Counted from the first letter of the stretch, positions 47,865-57,642 are shown. The stretch is DNA of 64,000 bases from Algoriphagus sp. (GCF_024305035.1 NZ_JAMWZB010000008.1:62001-126000); one strand, 5' to 3'. The notes: generated by a model not told the origin, from the letters alone. Translations and numbers: made by a program.

Positions 47865-48632
47865 TCAAAACAGATAATTCACAAATATCCCAGTGTAGGG
47901 CCTTATATAGAAATTGGTTTCCTTAGAGATCAAGTCATCCTGATACGTGACAGGGGTGGGAATAGGAATGGTCATTTGTGGATCATCCAATCGAATAGAT
48001 TCTTTAAAGGCAGTGCTTGCCCAAAAATGAGATCCGATAATTTTCGCTTCGGCACTTAATACCATCCTTTCTGTAACTCGATACCCAAAGCCAATAAATG
48101 GCATCCCTGCCAAAGCATATCCTTTTTTAGTTTGGACATCATACCGGTTTTGCGGTTGATTATCCTCTGACAACAAATAGGCCTCATCCTTTTCTCTTTT
48201 GCCACTTGAAAATTCGAATTCGAATTCGACCCCGTAATATCCAAACCACTTCTTTGATAAAAAAAACTGCCACTCATGACCCAGCGCCATCCCAATAGCT
48301 GAATTTCGATTTTTTATAAAAGGAGGATTGGGTGTAGGTTCGGCACTTTCTTGGGTAAAGGACTGAAATTCACCGAATACTCTTAATCGGATTGCTTTGT
48401 TTGACGTATAATTTCTCCTTGCCAACAACTCAATTCGTGGGGAAATCAAACTATCTCCCCCAAATAAATCCTCAGTCACAAAATCAAAGAAAAGCTGGGT
48501 ATTTAATCCGATTAGCCAGGTTTTAGCCGGAAAAACTTCCACGGAGTCTTTTTCTTCGATTGATTGGGACCATACCTGACCTGAGATCAGGCAAAGAAGA
48601 AAAAGGATACTCATTTTATGCCTCTGAATCAT
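47865..48632 (-). CDS. Outer-membrane beta-barrel protein, paralogue A
   Basis: A 255-residue protein. The ATG at 48632 gives signal peptide MIQRHKMSILFLLCLISGQV cut near VWS-Q; a second ATG at 48614 is possible. The mature protein has alternating hydrophobic strands, for example NKAIRLRVFGEFQSF, AIGMALGHEWQFFLSKKW and YYGVEFEFEFSS, and ends in Phe (VNYLF). It shares strand order with the 236-residue protein at 49498-50208 (AIR-x-R-V-x-G, then a G-x-x-x-G-x-E-W segment), so they are paralogues. Function is unknown. Confidence 0.8.
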   Translation of the reverse strand: MIQRHKMSILFLLCLISGQVWSQSIEEKDSVEVFPAKTWLIGLNTQLFFDFVTEDLFGGDSLISPRIELLARRNYTSNKAIRLRVFGEFQSFTQESAEPTPNPPFIKNRNSAIGMALGHEWQFFLSKKWFGYYGVEFEFEFSSGKREKDEAYLLSEDNQPQNRYDVQTKKGYALAGMPFIGFGYRVTERMVLSAEAKIIGSHFWASTAFKESIRLDDPQMTIPIPTPVTYQDDLISKETNFYIRPYTGIFVNYLF

Positions 48633-48964
48633 AGCAATCAAACTTATTTTGAATAAGAGGAGTCTCAAAAGAGGCTCCCCTATCTTATTTATTTTTGAAC
48701 TTTATTTTTCTATGTATATCCGCTTTCTTACCAGTAAGAATTGTGCACGGACCAAAATGAGGGTTGAAGTTCAATTTAAGCAAACTTCGGTCATCGGTCA
48801 TCGGTCTCCTGTGCTGAGCAAAGTCGAAGCATCCAGCTGATTAAGCAAAGAAAATATGGCTACTGGTATAATTACGGATAATCAGTTTAATTTTTAATAC
48901 CTATACCGTTTTAAACATCATTACTTATCAATGTACCAATTTTCCAGCCCGCTGGAATCAACCA
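48633..48964. other. Intergenic region between beta-barrel gene and truncated secreted gene
   Basis: No real gene is seen; the frame at 48649-48840 reads through a dispersed repeat (VLSKVEAS) and is spurious. See the repeat at 48779-48838. The right end (48902-48964) continues the frame of the minus-strand gene past its stop for about 20 codons. Confidence 0.55.
48779..48838. repeat. Dispersed Bacteroidota repeat
   Basis: CTGTGCTGAGCAAAGTCGAA (48809-48828) matches the GTGCTGAGC..AGTCGAAGC type of dispersed sequence I know from many Bacteroidota intergenic regions, whose false translation is VLSKVEA. Immediately before it is a short tandem (TCGGTCA)n. Confidence 0.6.
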
Positions 48965-49495
48965 TTAGTAACTATCGGCGTAGGCAACTGTGATACTTCC
49001 TCCATTTTGACCTGTTTCAGGAAACTGTATTCTTGGAATTGAGAAAGTTCTGTTTGATGTGTTGCCAATTGGAATAGATGGATTTCCGGAGATATTACCC
49101 GGAGTAACGCCATTTAAGGTTTTTATAATAACCTCAAAGTCGAAATTAATTGGTTCGTTAGTAGGGTAAGCACAATCAGAAATTTGAATCTTTAAAAATC
49201 CTTTTGGAATAGTGCTCCCACCCTGAAAAAGTAAATTATCCCATATTACGGATACATTACTTACTAATGCATAAGATCCCTGAATAGTTGTTTGCCCATT
49301 TGAAAAAACTACATTTGTCACAGTCCATCTATAAGTTGAATTACAAGGATTCCCCTCATTTGAGGCGGCAAAGGTAAAGTAATTTACAGCTTCCCCTGGA
49401 CATACCAAATTACTTTGATCCCTAGTTATCTCAATTTGGGAGTAGGTTAAGATTGAGAACATAAATAAGAAGGGAAAAATTAGAATGTACTTCAT
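48965..49495 (-). CDS. Secreted protein, probably truncated
   Basis: A 176-residue exported protein: signal peptide MKYILIFPFLFMFSILTYSQ, then a beta-rich PKD/Ig-like region with two Cys (LVCPGEAV, NPCNST) and GNISGNPSIPIGNTS. It stops at AYADSY, but reading through the TAA continues WLIPAGWKIGTLISN, the sort of strand that these domains normally carry. It looks like the N-terminal remnant of a longer adhesin- or surface-type protein. It starts two bases after the stop of a beta-barrel gene, in one transcript. Confidence 0.65.
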   Translation of the reverse strand: MKYILIFPFLFMFSILTYSQIEITRDQSNLVCPGEAVNYFTFAASNEGNPCNSTYRWTVTNVVFSNGQTTIQGSYALVSNVSVIWDNLLFQGGSTIPKGFLKIQISDCAYPTNEPINFDFEVIIKTLNGVTPGNISGNPSIPIGNTSNRTFSIPRIQFPETGQNGGSITVAYADSY

Positions 49496-49497
49496 GT

Positions 49498-50208
49498 TTA
49501 TTGAATTTTAAATTGAAAACCTATTTTTGTCGTAAATGAAATTTTGGTATGAGAAAAAACCCCGCCTGCGTTTGTAGTAATAAATTCCTTTTCGGAGACA
49601 AGATCAAGTGGCACCACTTCTCTGGCCAAATAGGATTCATAAGAAGAATGAGAAATGTTTAAATCTTGCTGAACTGAAAAAAGAAGTTTTGAACTTACAG
49701 AATAAATAAAACCCAATAACCCTCGAACAGAATTATCAACTATCCGATTTTCGCCTTGTGAATTACGCAAGACCAATGTATCAAAAACAACACTTGGAAT
49801 TGTACTATCCTCGTCATTCCAAAAATAAGTCATTGCAACCTCGCCTCCATAAAACCAACTCCATTGTCGGCTGATCTTCTGATGCCATTCGTACCCCAAT
49901 CCCACTCCTAGACTGGAATTCCATTTCTCTTCAAATAAAGGCAAATTTTCATTTATAGATTTCTCATATCTCCCTTCAACTCGGAAGCGGATGGCTTGAT
50001 CATCTTTCGTAAACTTCCGGTACAAAATTTCTAGTGGTAGGGTTTCAGGCTTATCAAAGAAAAAGTTTGGATTAAGGATCGCATTGATCCCAAGAGTTTG
50101 TGTGCCCTCTTCAAAAACCTTGGATTTGATCGCCTGACCATCTGAATTTTCCTGAGCAAAAACTGAGAAACTCATAAAAAGAAATGGAATTAGCAAAAAT
50201 ATTCTCAT
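49498..50208 (-). CDS. Outer-membrane beta-barrel protein, paralogue B
   Basis: A 236-residue exported protein (signal MRIFLLIPFLFMSFSVFAQ). Strands include QAIRFRVEGRYEKSI, SSLGVGLGYEWHQKISRQW and WFYGGEVAMTYFW, and it ends KIGFQFKIQ. It is related to the 255-residue protein at 47865-48632. It heads a two-gene transcript with the short secreted protein. No substrate or partner is apparent. Confidence 0.8.
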   Translation of the reverse strand: MRIFLLIPFLFMSFSVFAQENSDGQAIKSKVFEEGTQTLGINAILNPNFFFDKPETLPLEILYRKFTKDDQAIRFRVEGRYEKSINENLPLFEEKWNSSLGVGLGYEWHQKISRQWSWFYGGEVAMTYFWNDEDSTIPSVVFDTLVLRNSQGENRIVDNSVRGLLGFIYSVSSKLLFSVQQDLNISHSSYESYLAREVVPLDLVSEKEFITTNAGGVFSHTKISFTTKIGFQFKIQ

Positions 50209-50726
50209 GGGTTATTGTGATTGACTGATATGCTAATTTTAGAAATATAAATTTTATTTTCCAAATCCATATTTCTATCTATAGATCTATTTTTTTATCT
50301 TTTTGTACTATTCAAAGATAATTTTTGAAATAAAAACCTGAATGCCCATGAAAATTTAAACAGAATCAAAATATTTTTTTGTTTGTTCCGAAATAATAGT
50401 AGTTGACTTTGTTTTTACTAAAAAAACCAACTCTTTAATTGTACTTTTCCTCCCGTAACTCACCCTTTTCGGTACAATTTTGATGACATTTATTAGTGGA
50501 CATCTGATAGTTGAGGCACAAAAATCCCTGTTGATAACCCTTCCGGAGTACTATTGAGTTTTGCAAAAAAACATGCATAGGAATTGAGATTTTCGAAAAA
50601 GAAACCTGAAGCTACTATCCACTTCTTGGAATTCTCGTCTCCAATAATTTTTCCTGACATTTCCCGACAATCGGTTTCATCCTAGTTCGAATTGCCCTAA
50701 TTTGAAGCCTCAATTTTCGATAGCAC
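50209..50726. other. Intergenic region upstream of dnaE
   Basis: More than 500 bases without a credible gene. The left 200 bases are AT-rich. TAATTTG (50699-50705) lies 22 bases before the dnaE ATG and is one base short of a TAnnTTTG element. I see no RNA gene. Confidence 0.45.
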
Positions 50727-53700
50727 ATGTATATTATTTTCGATACCGAAACCACCGGTTTACCCCGGGACTACAATGCCCCCATGTCCGATGTGGACAA
50801 CTGGCCCAGGCTGGTTCAGCTGGCCTGGCAGCTGCATGATGCCAAGGGAAAACTGCTTTCCAATCATAACTATATCGTCAAGCCGGAAGGTTTTACCATC
50901 CCCTACAATGCCGAAAAAGTGCACGGCATCTCCACCAAGCGAGCACTAGCCGAAGGACATGATCTGAAGAAAGTATTGGCTATTTTTGAAGAAGACGTCG
51001 CTGAAGCCAAGCACCTGGTCGGACACAATATCGAGTTTGATATTAATGTGGTTGGATCGGAATTTATTCGTGCAGAATTGGGAATGCCACTAACGGCCAA
51101 TCCGCTGGACACCAAGGATATTTCTACCGAATTCTGTGCGATTCCCGGCGGTAAAGGCGGAAAATTTAAATGGCCTACCCTCACCGAGCTCCATCAAAAG
51201 CTCTTCGGCAAAGGCTTTGGTGATGCCCACGATGCGGCCTATGACGTGGATGCTACAGCTCGCTGCTTTTTTGGCTTGATCACTCAGGGAGTTCAGAAAC
51301 CCGAGGATGGCATTGCTGTCGCCGAAGTGATTTATGAGGCGCCCGATTTGGCCGAAGCTAATTTTGCGCAAGCCAAAGACGAACAAAAAGCCGCAGCCAA
51401 AGAGGTTCTCAAGCAAGCTGGAAAAGCAGATATCTCCGAACTGGTCGATGTGCCTTTCACGCACTTGCATGTACATACCCAATATTCTGTATTGCAAGCT
51501 ACTTCTGAAATTCCGGCACTGATCGCCAAAGCAAAATCCATGAATATGCCCGCCATTGCGATGACAGATCACGGCAATATGATGGGAGCTTTTCATTTTG
51601 TAAAAGCTGCCATGGGAGCAGATATCAAGCCGATCGTGGGATGCGAGTTTAACCTGTGCAGAGATCGAAAAAACAAATCTTCCAAAGATGACGGCTATCA
51701 GACGGTCCTCATAGCCAAAAACAAGGCCGGCTATCACAATCTCGCTAAACTGGCCTCCTATGCCAATATCGAAGGCTTCTACTATGTTCCTAGGATCGAT
51801 AAAGAAGTATTGGTTCAATACAAAGGAGACTTAATCGCTACCACTGGTGGTTTGTGGGGAGAGATTCCTTACCTGATTTTGAATGTCGGAGAAACCCAAG
51901 CGGAAGAAGCTTTCGTCTGGTGGAAAGAGCAGTTTGGAGAGGATTTTTATGTCGAACTCAATCGGCATGGAATTCCAGAAGAAGAAAAAGTAAACGAAGT
52001 CCTGTTAGAACTTGCCCGAAAATACCAGGTCAAGTATTTCGCAGCGAATAATACTTACTACAATGACAAGGCTGATGCCAAAGCACATGACATTTTGCTT
52101 TGTGTAAAAGATGGGGAACTGGTCGAAAAACCAAAAAAATACATCGGTAAACGCGGAAGAGAATTCCGCTATGGCTTCCCCAATGATGAGTTTTACCTCA
52201 AGTCTCCAGAGGAGATGAAAAAGCTTTTCGCTGACTTGCCGGAAGCCATCGAATGCACTCATGAAATTGTGGAGAAGATTGAAGCCTATAAATTGGCGCG
52301 GGAAGTACTCCTTCCCAAATTTGATATTCCTGATGAATTTAAGCATCCCGAAGACGATCAGGATGGGGGAAAGCGAGGAGAAAATGCTTATCTGCGCCAT
52401 CTTACTTACGAAGGAGCCAAAAAACGCTACTCCGAAATCACGCCGGAGATTCAAGAGCGGTTGGATTTCGAGTTGGAGACCATCGAACGAACCGGCTATC
52501 CGGGTTACTTTTTGATCGTTCAGGACTTTACCCGAGCAGCTCGGGATATGGGCGTTTCTGTGGGACCAGGTCGGGGGTCTGCAGCGGGTTCAGCCGTGGC
52601 CTACTGCATCGGCATTACCAATGTGGACCCGATTGAGTATGATCTCCTTTTTGAGAGGTTCCTCAATCCGGATCGGGTTTCACTTCCCGATATTGATATT
52701 GACTTTGATGATGAAGGACGGGGAAGGGTTATCGACTACGTAATCAAAAAATACGGCAGTAATCAAGTCGCTCAAATCATCACCTACGGCACCATGGCTG
52801 CCAAATCAGCCATTCGGGATACCGCACGGGTACTCAACCTCCCTCTGGCTGAGGCCGGTAGACTGGCCAATCTTGTACCCGACATCAAGCTCAAAGCGCT
52901 TTTCGAATTGGCAAAAAACAGACCCGCTTTGTTGGAGAAACTCAAAGGCCAAGGGGAATTGATACAAAAAGCAGAAGAACTCATTCGAATTGCGCAAGGT
53001 CAGGATGAATCGGCCAAGACGGTCAATCAAGCTACGGTTTTGGAGGGATCTGTGCGGAATACAGGCATTCATGCCTGTGGAGTGATCATTACGCCTTCTG
53101 ATATTACCAATTTTGTTCCTGTGGCCTTGGCCAAAGACTCGGACATGGTTTGCACCCAGTTTGACAACTCTGTGGTAGAATCTGCCGGCTTGCTCAAAAT
53201 GGACTTTTTGGGATTGAAAACCCTCACGTTAATCAAGGATGCAATCAAAATCGTCAAAGAGCGTCATGGAATTCAGTTAGATGCGGATGAATTTCCAATT
53301 GACGACGAAAAAACATACGAGCTTTTCCAACGAGGTGAAACCGTAGGTATTTTCCAATACGAATCCGCCGGAATGCAGAAATACATGCGTGAACTGAAAC
53401 CGACAGTTTTTGCGGATTTGATCGCTATGAATGCCTTGTACCGTCCGGGACCGCTAGCTTACATTCCATCTTTTATCAAGCGGAAGCATGGCACGGAAGC
53501 CATCAGCTATGATTTGGATGACATGGAAGAGTACCTGAAGGAGACTTATGGGATCACGGTTTACCAGGAGCAAGTCATGCTGCTTTCCCAAAAACTGGCT
53601 GACTTCACCAAAGGTGAAGCGGATGTATTGCGAAAAGCCATGGGTAAAAAGCAGAAGGATGTCTTGGATAAAATGAAGCCAAAATTTATTGAGCAGGCAG

Positions 53701-55016
53701 CTGCAAAAGGCCATGATCCTAAAAAACTAGAGAAAATCTGGACGGATTGGGAAGCCTTTGCCTCCTATGCTTTTAACAAATCCCACTCCACCTGTTATGC
53801 TTGGGTCGCTTACCAAACTGCCTACCTCAAAGCGCATTACCCGGCTGAATACATGGCCTCGGTGCTAAGCAATAACATGAATGACATTACGCAAGTCACC
53901 TTCTTTATGGAAGAATGTAAGCGAATGGGAATTCCGGTTTTAGGTCCAGATGTAAATGAATCCAAAAATGGTTTTACCGTAAATGCAGCTGGAGAAATTC
54001 GCTTTGGCATGGCAGCTATCAAGGGTGCGGGTTCAGCGGCAGTGGATGAAATCATCAAAGAGCGCGAAGCCAATGGCCCATTCAAAACTATTTTCGACTT
54101 TGCCAAGCGCGTAAACTCCAAAGCATTGAACAAAAAAACCATGGAAGCCTTAGCCATGGCCGGTGGCTTTGACTGTTTTCCTCAATACCATCGAAGACAA
54201 TACCTCGAAGCGCCTGACGGAGATGTGACCTTAATCGAAAAGGCAGTGAAATATGCCCAAAAAATCCAACAAGAGGAAGAAAGTGCCCAAGTCAGCCTTT
54301 TTGGAGGAGCAAGTGGTAGTGCAGATATTCCTTTGCCCACAGTTGCGCCACTTGAGCCCTTTTCCCAACTCCAGCAACTCAATATTGAAAAAGAAGTGGT
54401 TGGACTGTACATTTCAGGCCATCCACTCGATCAGTACAAACTCGAAATTGAATCCTTTACCAATGCTGCTTTGCCTGATCTCAATGATCTTGATTCCCTT
54501 AAAGGTAAAAATGAGTTACGTCTTGCCGGATCTGTGTCTAGTTTTGCCCATCGAACCACTAAAAACGGGAAACCATTTGGAACCTTAACTTTAGAGGATT
54601 ATCAAGGTGGATTCACCTTTTTTCTCTTTGGCGATGATTACGTCAAATTCAAAGAGTATTTCATGACCGGATGGTTTCTCTTTGTCAAAGGGCAGGTCGG
54701 CCAAAAGAAATGGAATGATGAATTGGAATTTAAAATCCATTCCATCATGCTGCTTTCCGAAGTTCGAGGCAAAATGATCAAAGGTCTCAGAGTCAACATT
54801 GATTTGGATGATTTGAATTATGACCTAATGGAAAAACTGGAAGAAATCACCACCAAATACAAAGGAGAGGCTAAATTATATTTCTCGGTAGTCGATCGGA
54901 AAGAGAATATCAGTCTTGAGCTTTTTGCCAAAAAATTCTCGATTGATCCCAGTGCAGAGATGATCAATGAACTGAAACAACTCCCTGAGGTAGTCTACAA
55001 AGTGGTAAGTGACTAG
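50727..55016 (+). CDS. dnaE: DNA polymerase III alpha with fused proofreading exonuclease
   Basis: A 1429-residue replicative polymerase, about 270 longer than the usual DnaE. The first 190 residues form a DEDDh exonuclease: FDTETTG, GHNIEFDINV, and HDAAYDVDAT. The PHP domain begins near 244 (THLHVHTQYSVL, then AMTDHGNMMGAFH). The polymerase palm has GPGRGSAAGSAVAYC and the triad in PDIDIDFDDEG (about 653), followed by the finger motif YRPGPLAYIP. The C-terminal OB fold has LEDYQGGFTFFLFG. Proofreading is therefore in cis, as reported for several Bacteroidota. It is transcribed with its own promoter and followed by trxA. Confidence 0.96.
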   Translation: MYIIFDTETTGLPRDYNAPMSDVDNWPRLVQLAWQLHDAKGKLLSNHNYIVKPEGFTIPYNAEKVHGISTKRALAEGHDLKKVLAIFEEDVAEAKHLVGHNIEFDINVVGSEFIRAELGMPLTANPLDTKDISTEFCAIPGGKGGKFKWPTLTELHQKLFGKGFGDAHDAAYDVDATARCFFGLITQGVQKPEDGIAVAEVIYEAPDLAEANFAQAKDEQKAAAKEVLKQAGKADISELVDVPFTHLHVHTQYSVLQATSEIPALIAKAKSMNMPAIAMTDHGNMMGAFHFVKAAMGADIKPIVGCEFNLCRDRKNKSSKDDGYQTVLIAKNKAGYHNLAKLASYANIEGFYYVPRIDKEVLVQYKGDLIATTGGLWGEIPYLILNVGETQAEEAFVWWKEQFGEDFYVELNRHGIPEEEKVNEVLLELARKYQVKYFAANNTYYNDKADAKAHDILLCVKDGELVEKPKKYIGKRGREFRYGFPNDEFYLKSPEEMKKLFADLPEAIECTHEIVEKIEAYKLAREVLLPKFDIPDEFKHPEDDQDGGKRGENAYLRHLTYEGAKKRYSEITPEIQERLDFELETIERTGYPGYFLIVQDFTRAARDMGVSVGPGRGSAAGSAVAYCIGITNVDPIEYDLLFERFLNPDRVSLPDIDIDFDDEGRGRVIDYVIKKYGSNQVAQIITYGTMAAKSAIRDTARVLNLPLAEAGRLANLVPDIKLKALFELAKNRPALLEKLKGQGELIQKAEELIRIAQGQDESAKTVNQATVLEGSVRNTGIHACGVIITPSDITNFVPVALAKDSDMVCTQFDNSVVESAGLLKMDFLGLKTLTLIKDAIKIVKERHGIQLDADEFPIDDEKTYELFQRGETVGIFQYESAGMQKYMRELKPTVFADLIAMNALYRPGPLAYIPSFIKRKHGTEAISYDLDDMEEYLKETYGITVYQEQVMLLSQKLADFTKGEADVLRKAMGKKQKDVLDKMKPKFIEQAAAKGHDPKKLEKIWTDWEAFASYAFNKSHSTCYAWVAYQTAYLKAHYPAEYMASVLSNNMNDITQVTFFMEECKRMGIPVLGPDVNESKNGFTVNAAGEIRFGMAAIKGAGSAAVDEIIKEREANGPFKTIFDFAKRVNSKALNKKTMEALAMAGGFDCFPQYHRRQYLEAPDGDVTLIEKAVKYAQKIQQEEESAQVSLFGGASGSADIPLPTVAPLEPFSQLQQLNIEKEVVGLYISGHPLDQYKLEIESFTNAALPDLNDLDSLKGKNELRLAGSVSSFAHRTTKNGKPFGTLTLEDYQGGFTFFLFGDDYVKFKEYFMTGWFLFVKGQVGQKKWNDELEFKIHSIMLLSEVRGKMIKGLRVNIDLDDLNYDLMEKLEEITTKYKGEAKLYFSVVDRKENISLELFAKKFSIDPSAEMINELKQLPEVVYKVVSD

Positions 55017-55100
55017 CGCTCAGAAAGAATTTAACTATCCCTCATAGATAAAAAATTAAAGACAGTCGGAACTTATTAAAGGGGGATAGACTTTCTCTCA

Positions 55101-55108
55101 TATATTTG
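55101..55108 (+). promoter_or_regulatory. -7 element of trxA
   Basis: TATATTTG matches TAnnTTTG, 32 bases before the trxA ATG. No TTG was found at the ideal upstream distance. Confidence 0.5.
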
Positions 55109-55139
55109 AAAATAGAATCGAAACTAAACGTATTATAAC

Positions 55140-55460
55140 ATGGCAAAAGCAATAGAAATCACCGATGCGAATTTTGAAGAAGTAATCAAGTCCGAGCAAC
55201 CCATCTTGGTGGACTTCTGGGCAGAATGGTGCGGCCCCTGTAAAATGATTGGACCAGTAGTGGAAGAATTAGCAGGTGATTACGAAGGAAAAGCGGTAGT
55301 CGGAAAAGTAGATGTGGACTCCAATCCTGGCGTCGCACAAGCTTTCGGTATACGATCTATTCCTACGCTTCTTTTCTTCAAAGATGGACAAATTGTCGAC
55401 AAGCAAGTTGGAGCCGTTCCTAAAGCGATTTTGGCTCAAAAATTAGATGCTCAGCTCTAA
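55140..55460 (+). CDS. trxA: Thioredoxin
   Basis: A 106-residue cytoplasmic thioredoxin with active site WAEWCGPCKMIGP (about residues 30-42), the conserved Asp in VDFWAEWC, and the cis-Pro in IRSIPTLLFFKDG. There is no signal peptide. It is monocistronic, flanked by a TATATTTG promoter element and a terminator. Confidence 0.95.
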   Translation: MAKAIEITDANFEEVIKSEQPILVDFWAEWCGPCKMIGPVVEELAGDYEGKAVVGKVDVDSNPGVAQAFGIRSIPTLLFFKDGQIVDKQVGAVPKAILAQKLDAQL

Positions 55461-55481
55461 TCAAGATTAAAACTATTTGAT

Positions 55482-55511
55482 AAGCCACGGGTTTTTCCTG
55501 TGGCTTTTTTT
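55482..55511 (+). terminator. trxA terminator
   Basis: AAGCCACGGG pairs with CCTGTGGCTT (one G-U) around a TTTTT loop, then T7. It lies 22 bases past the trxA stop. Confidence 0.9.
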
Positions 55512-55525
55512 ATATTTCACTCCCC

Positions 55526-56560
55526 ATGAATGAAAAATTGATTTCCCTTCAGGAATTTTTTAAGCTGCGAAACTCACTTCCCATTTTGGATGCCCGGAGT
55601 GAGGGAGAATTTGCACAGAGCCACATTCCTGGAGCGATAAATTTGCCAATTTTAACTAATCAGGAACGGGCAATTGTCGGTACGCTCTACAAGGAAAAGG
55701 GGAATCAGGAAGCTATTTTAAAAGGATTTGAATTGGTCGGCCCCAGATTTCATTCCATCCAAAAAGAAGCGCTTGGTCGTTTCCCAGTGAAAAAAGTTTT
55801 GCTCTATTGCTGGAGGGGTGGTATGCGAAGTCAAATCCTATCTTGGGTGTTAGGCATGGTAGGATTTGAAGTTTTCCGACTCAAGGGAGGCTATAAAACC
55901 TATCGATCCTTCACTTTTGAAGAGGTGCGAAAAATACGGAAAATGATCATACTTGGGGGCAAGACTGGAACAGCAAAAACGGTGCTTTTGCAGGAACTGG
56001 GAAAAAATGGGGAGCAAATCATCGACTTGGAAGGCCTGGCCAATCACAAGGGTTCTTCCTTTGGAGCCATCGGGCAAGCCCCACAACCCAGTGTGGAGCA
56101 GTTTGAAAATCTATTAGCCGAGAAACTCTTACAAACCAATCCAGAAATTCCCATTTGGGTAGAAAATGAAAGTCGAAAAATAGGTCGAACTATTTTACCC
56201 GATCGGTTTTTTGAGCAAATGCAAACATCCTGTCTGATTGATATCCAAAAATCAACAGAGGAACGAATCCGACACATTGCAAAGGAATATGGAAGCCTTC
56301 CGAAAAGTGATCTTATCGCAGCAATTAAACGGCTGGGAAAGCGACTCGGAGGACTTCGAACTCAGCAAGCGATAACAGATGTGGAAGAAGGAAATAACCA
56401 ATCTTGGATTGCCAATTTGTTGATGTACTATGATAAAACCTACGACTATGACCTTAAAAACCATCATAACAATCAAATCATTGAAATGGATTTTGAAGGA
56501 AAATCCTTGACCAATCAGGTCAAACTTTTAATTGAAACTAAAAAACAATGCCATGACTGA
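55526..56560 (+). CDS. mnmH: tRNA 2-selenouridine synthase
   Basis: A 344-residue enzyme (SelU/YbbB) that replaces the sulfur of 2-thiouridine-34 in tRNA with selenium, using selenophosphate. The rhodanese domain (residues 1-125) carries catalytic Cys in LLYCWRGGMRSQ (about 93); the P-loop domain has GGKTGTAKTVLL (about 144) and WVENESRKIG. Its stop overlaps the selD start by eight bases, matching the supply of selenophosphate by SelD. Confidence 0.94.
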   Translation: MNEKLISLQEFFKLRNSLPILDARSEGEFAQSHIPGAINLPILTNQERAIVGTLYKEKGNQEAILKGFELVGPRFHSIQKEALGRFPVKKVLLYCWRGGMRSQILSWVLGMVGFEVFRLKGGYKTYRSFTFEEVRKIRKMIILGGKTGTAKTVLLQELGKNGEQIIDLEGLANHKGSSFGAIGQAPQPSVEQFENLLAEKLLQTNPEIPIWVENESRKIGRTILPDRFFEQMQTSCLIDIQKSTEERIRHIAKEYGSLPKSDLIAAIKRLGKRLGGLRTQQAITDVEEGNNQSWIANLLMYYDKTYDYDLKNHHNNQIIEMDFEGKSLTNQVKLLIETKKQCHD

Positions 56561-57593
56561 TCAACCCATAAAACTAACCCAATGGAGCGAAGGATCCGGC
56601 TGCGGATGTAAAATCGCCCCGGCTATATTAGATCAGATTCTTTCCCAAAGCGGATCAAACCTACAAGTTGACTCCAATTTATTGATAGGAAATTCGACTA
56701 AAGACGATGCGGCGGTTTATCAGATCTCCGAGGATTTGGCCATGATCAATACCGTGGATTTTTTTACCCCGATTGTCGATGATCCATTTGACTTTGGACG
56801 GATATCGGCTGCAAATGCCATTTCAGATGTATATGCAATGGGGGGGAAACCACTTTTTGCCAATGCTATTTTGAGTTGGCCCGTAGAAAAACTTGCACCA
56901 GAACTCGCAGCCAAAGTATTGGAAGGGGCTAAACAAGTCTGCCAAGCAGCTGGCATCGAGTTGGCTGGAGGTCATAGCATCGCAGCAAAAGACCCAATTT
57001 TCGGGCTTTCGGTGAATGGGGTAATTCATCCTCGAAAAATAAAAACCAACCGGGGTGCTAAAGCTGGCGACTTGATCTTTTTGACCAAACCACTAGGGAT
57101 CGGAGTGTTGGCGACAGCACTAAAACGTGAAAAAATCAAAGACCAGGATTACCTCAGTCTTTTGGATACCGCCTGCCGGCTCAATTCCATCGGGCAAGTT
57201 TTGGGAAATCACGAAGAGGTTCATGCGATGACCGACGTGACGGGTTTTGGATTATTGGGTCATTTGATTGAAATGGCAGAAGGGGCTGAATTATCGGCAA
57301 AAATCGAACTAGACCAGCTTCCATTGATCGAGGGCATTCAGGAATACATTGATCAGTTCATTTTCCCTGATAACACCTACCGTAACTGGAATGCGTACAA
57401 TACCAAAACCAAAGGGGTGAAGGGAATGGAACTGGTTAAACTATGCGATCCTCAAACCAGCGGAGGCTTACTGATTTCGGTAGCTCCTGAAAATTTGGAT
57501 TGGTTTGAAAAAACGATGAAACTCGAAAAGCAAGTTTTTTGGCATGTTGGAAATTTTACAGCAAAGGGAGATTTCGTGGTTGAGGTTGTATAA
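56553..57593 (+). CDS. selD: Selenide, water dikinase
   Basis: A 346-residue selenophosphate synthetase. The ATG at 56553 (MTDQPIKLTQWSEGSGCGCK) is used; the open frame runs seven codons further to a TTG. The nucleophile is Cys in GSGCGCKIAP rather than Sec. The ATP-binding AIR-synthase core has DDAAVYQIS, VDFFTPIVDDPFDFG, SDVYAMGGKP and AGGHSI. With mnmH but no selA or selB in sight, the selenium is likely used for tRNA selenouridine. Confidence 0.95.
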   Translation: MTDQPIKLTQWSEGSGCGCKIAPAILDQILSQSGSNLQVDSNLLIGNSTKDDAAVYQISEDLAMINTVDFFTPIVDDPFDFGRISAANAISDVYAMGGKPLFANAILSWPVEKLAPELAAKVLEGAKQVCQAAGIELAGGHSIAAKDPIFGLSVNGVIHPRKIKTNRGAKAGDLIFLTKPLGIGVLATALKREKIKDQDYLSLLDTACRLNSIGQVLGNHEEVHAMTDVTGFGLLGHLIEMAEGAELSAKIELDQLPLIEGIQEYIDQFIFPDNTYRNWNAYNTKTKGVKGMELVKLCDPQTSGGLLISVAPENLDWFEKTMKLEKQVFWHVGNFTAKGDFVVEVV

Positions 57594-57642
57594 AGAAAAG
57601 CGATAGGTTTACTAACTTGGAAGTGTACATAATCTCCCCAGC

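Noticed and set aside
48649..48840. 63-codon plus-strand ORF
   Set aside because: Its end (SPVLSKVEASS) is the false translation of a dispersed repeat, and the rest overlaps the beta-barrel gene start.
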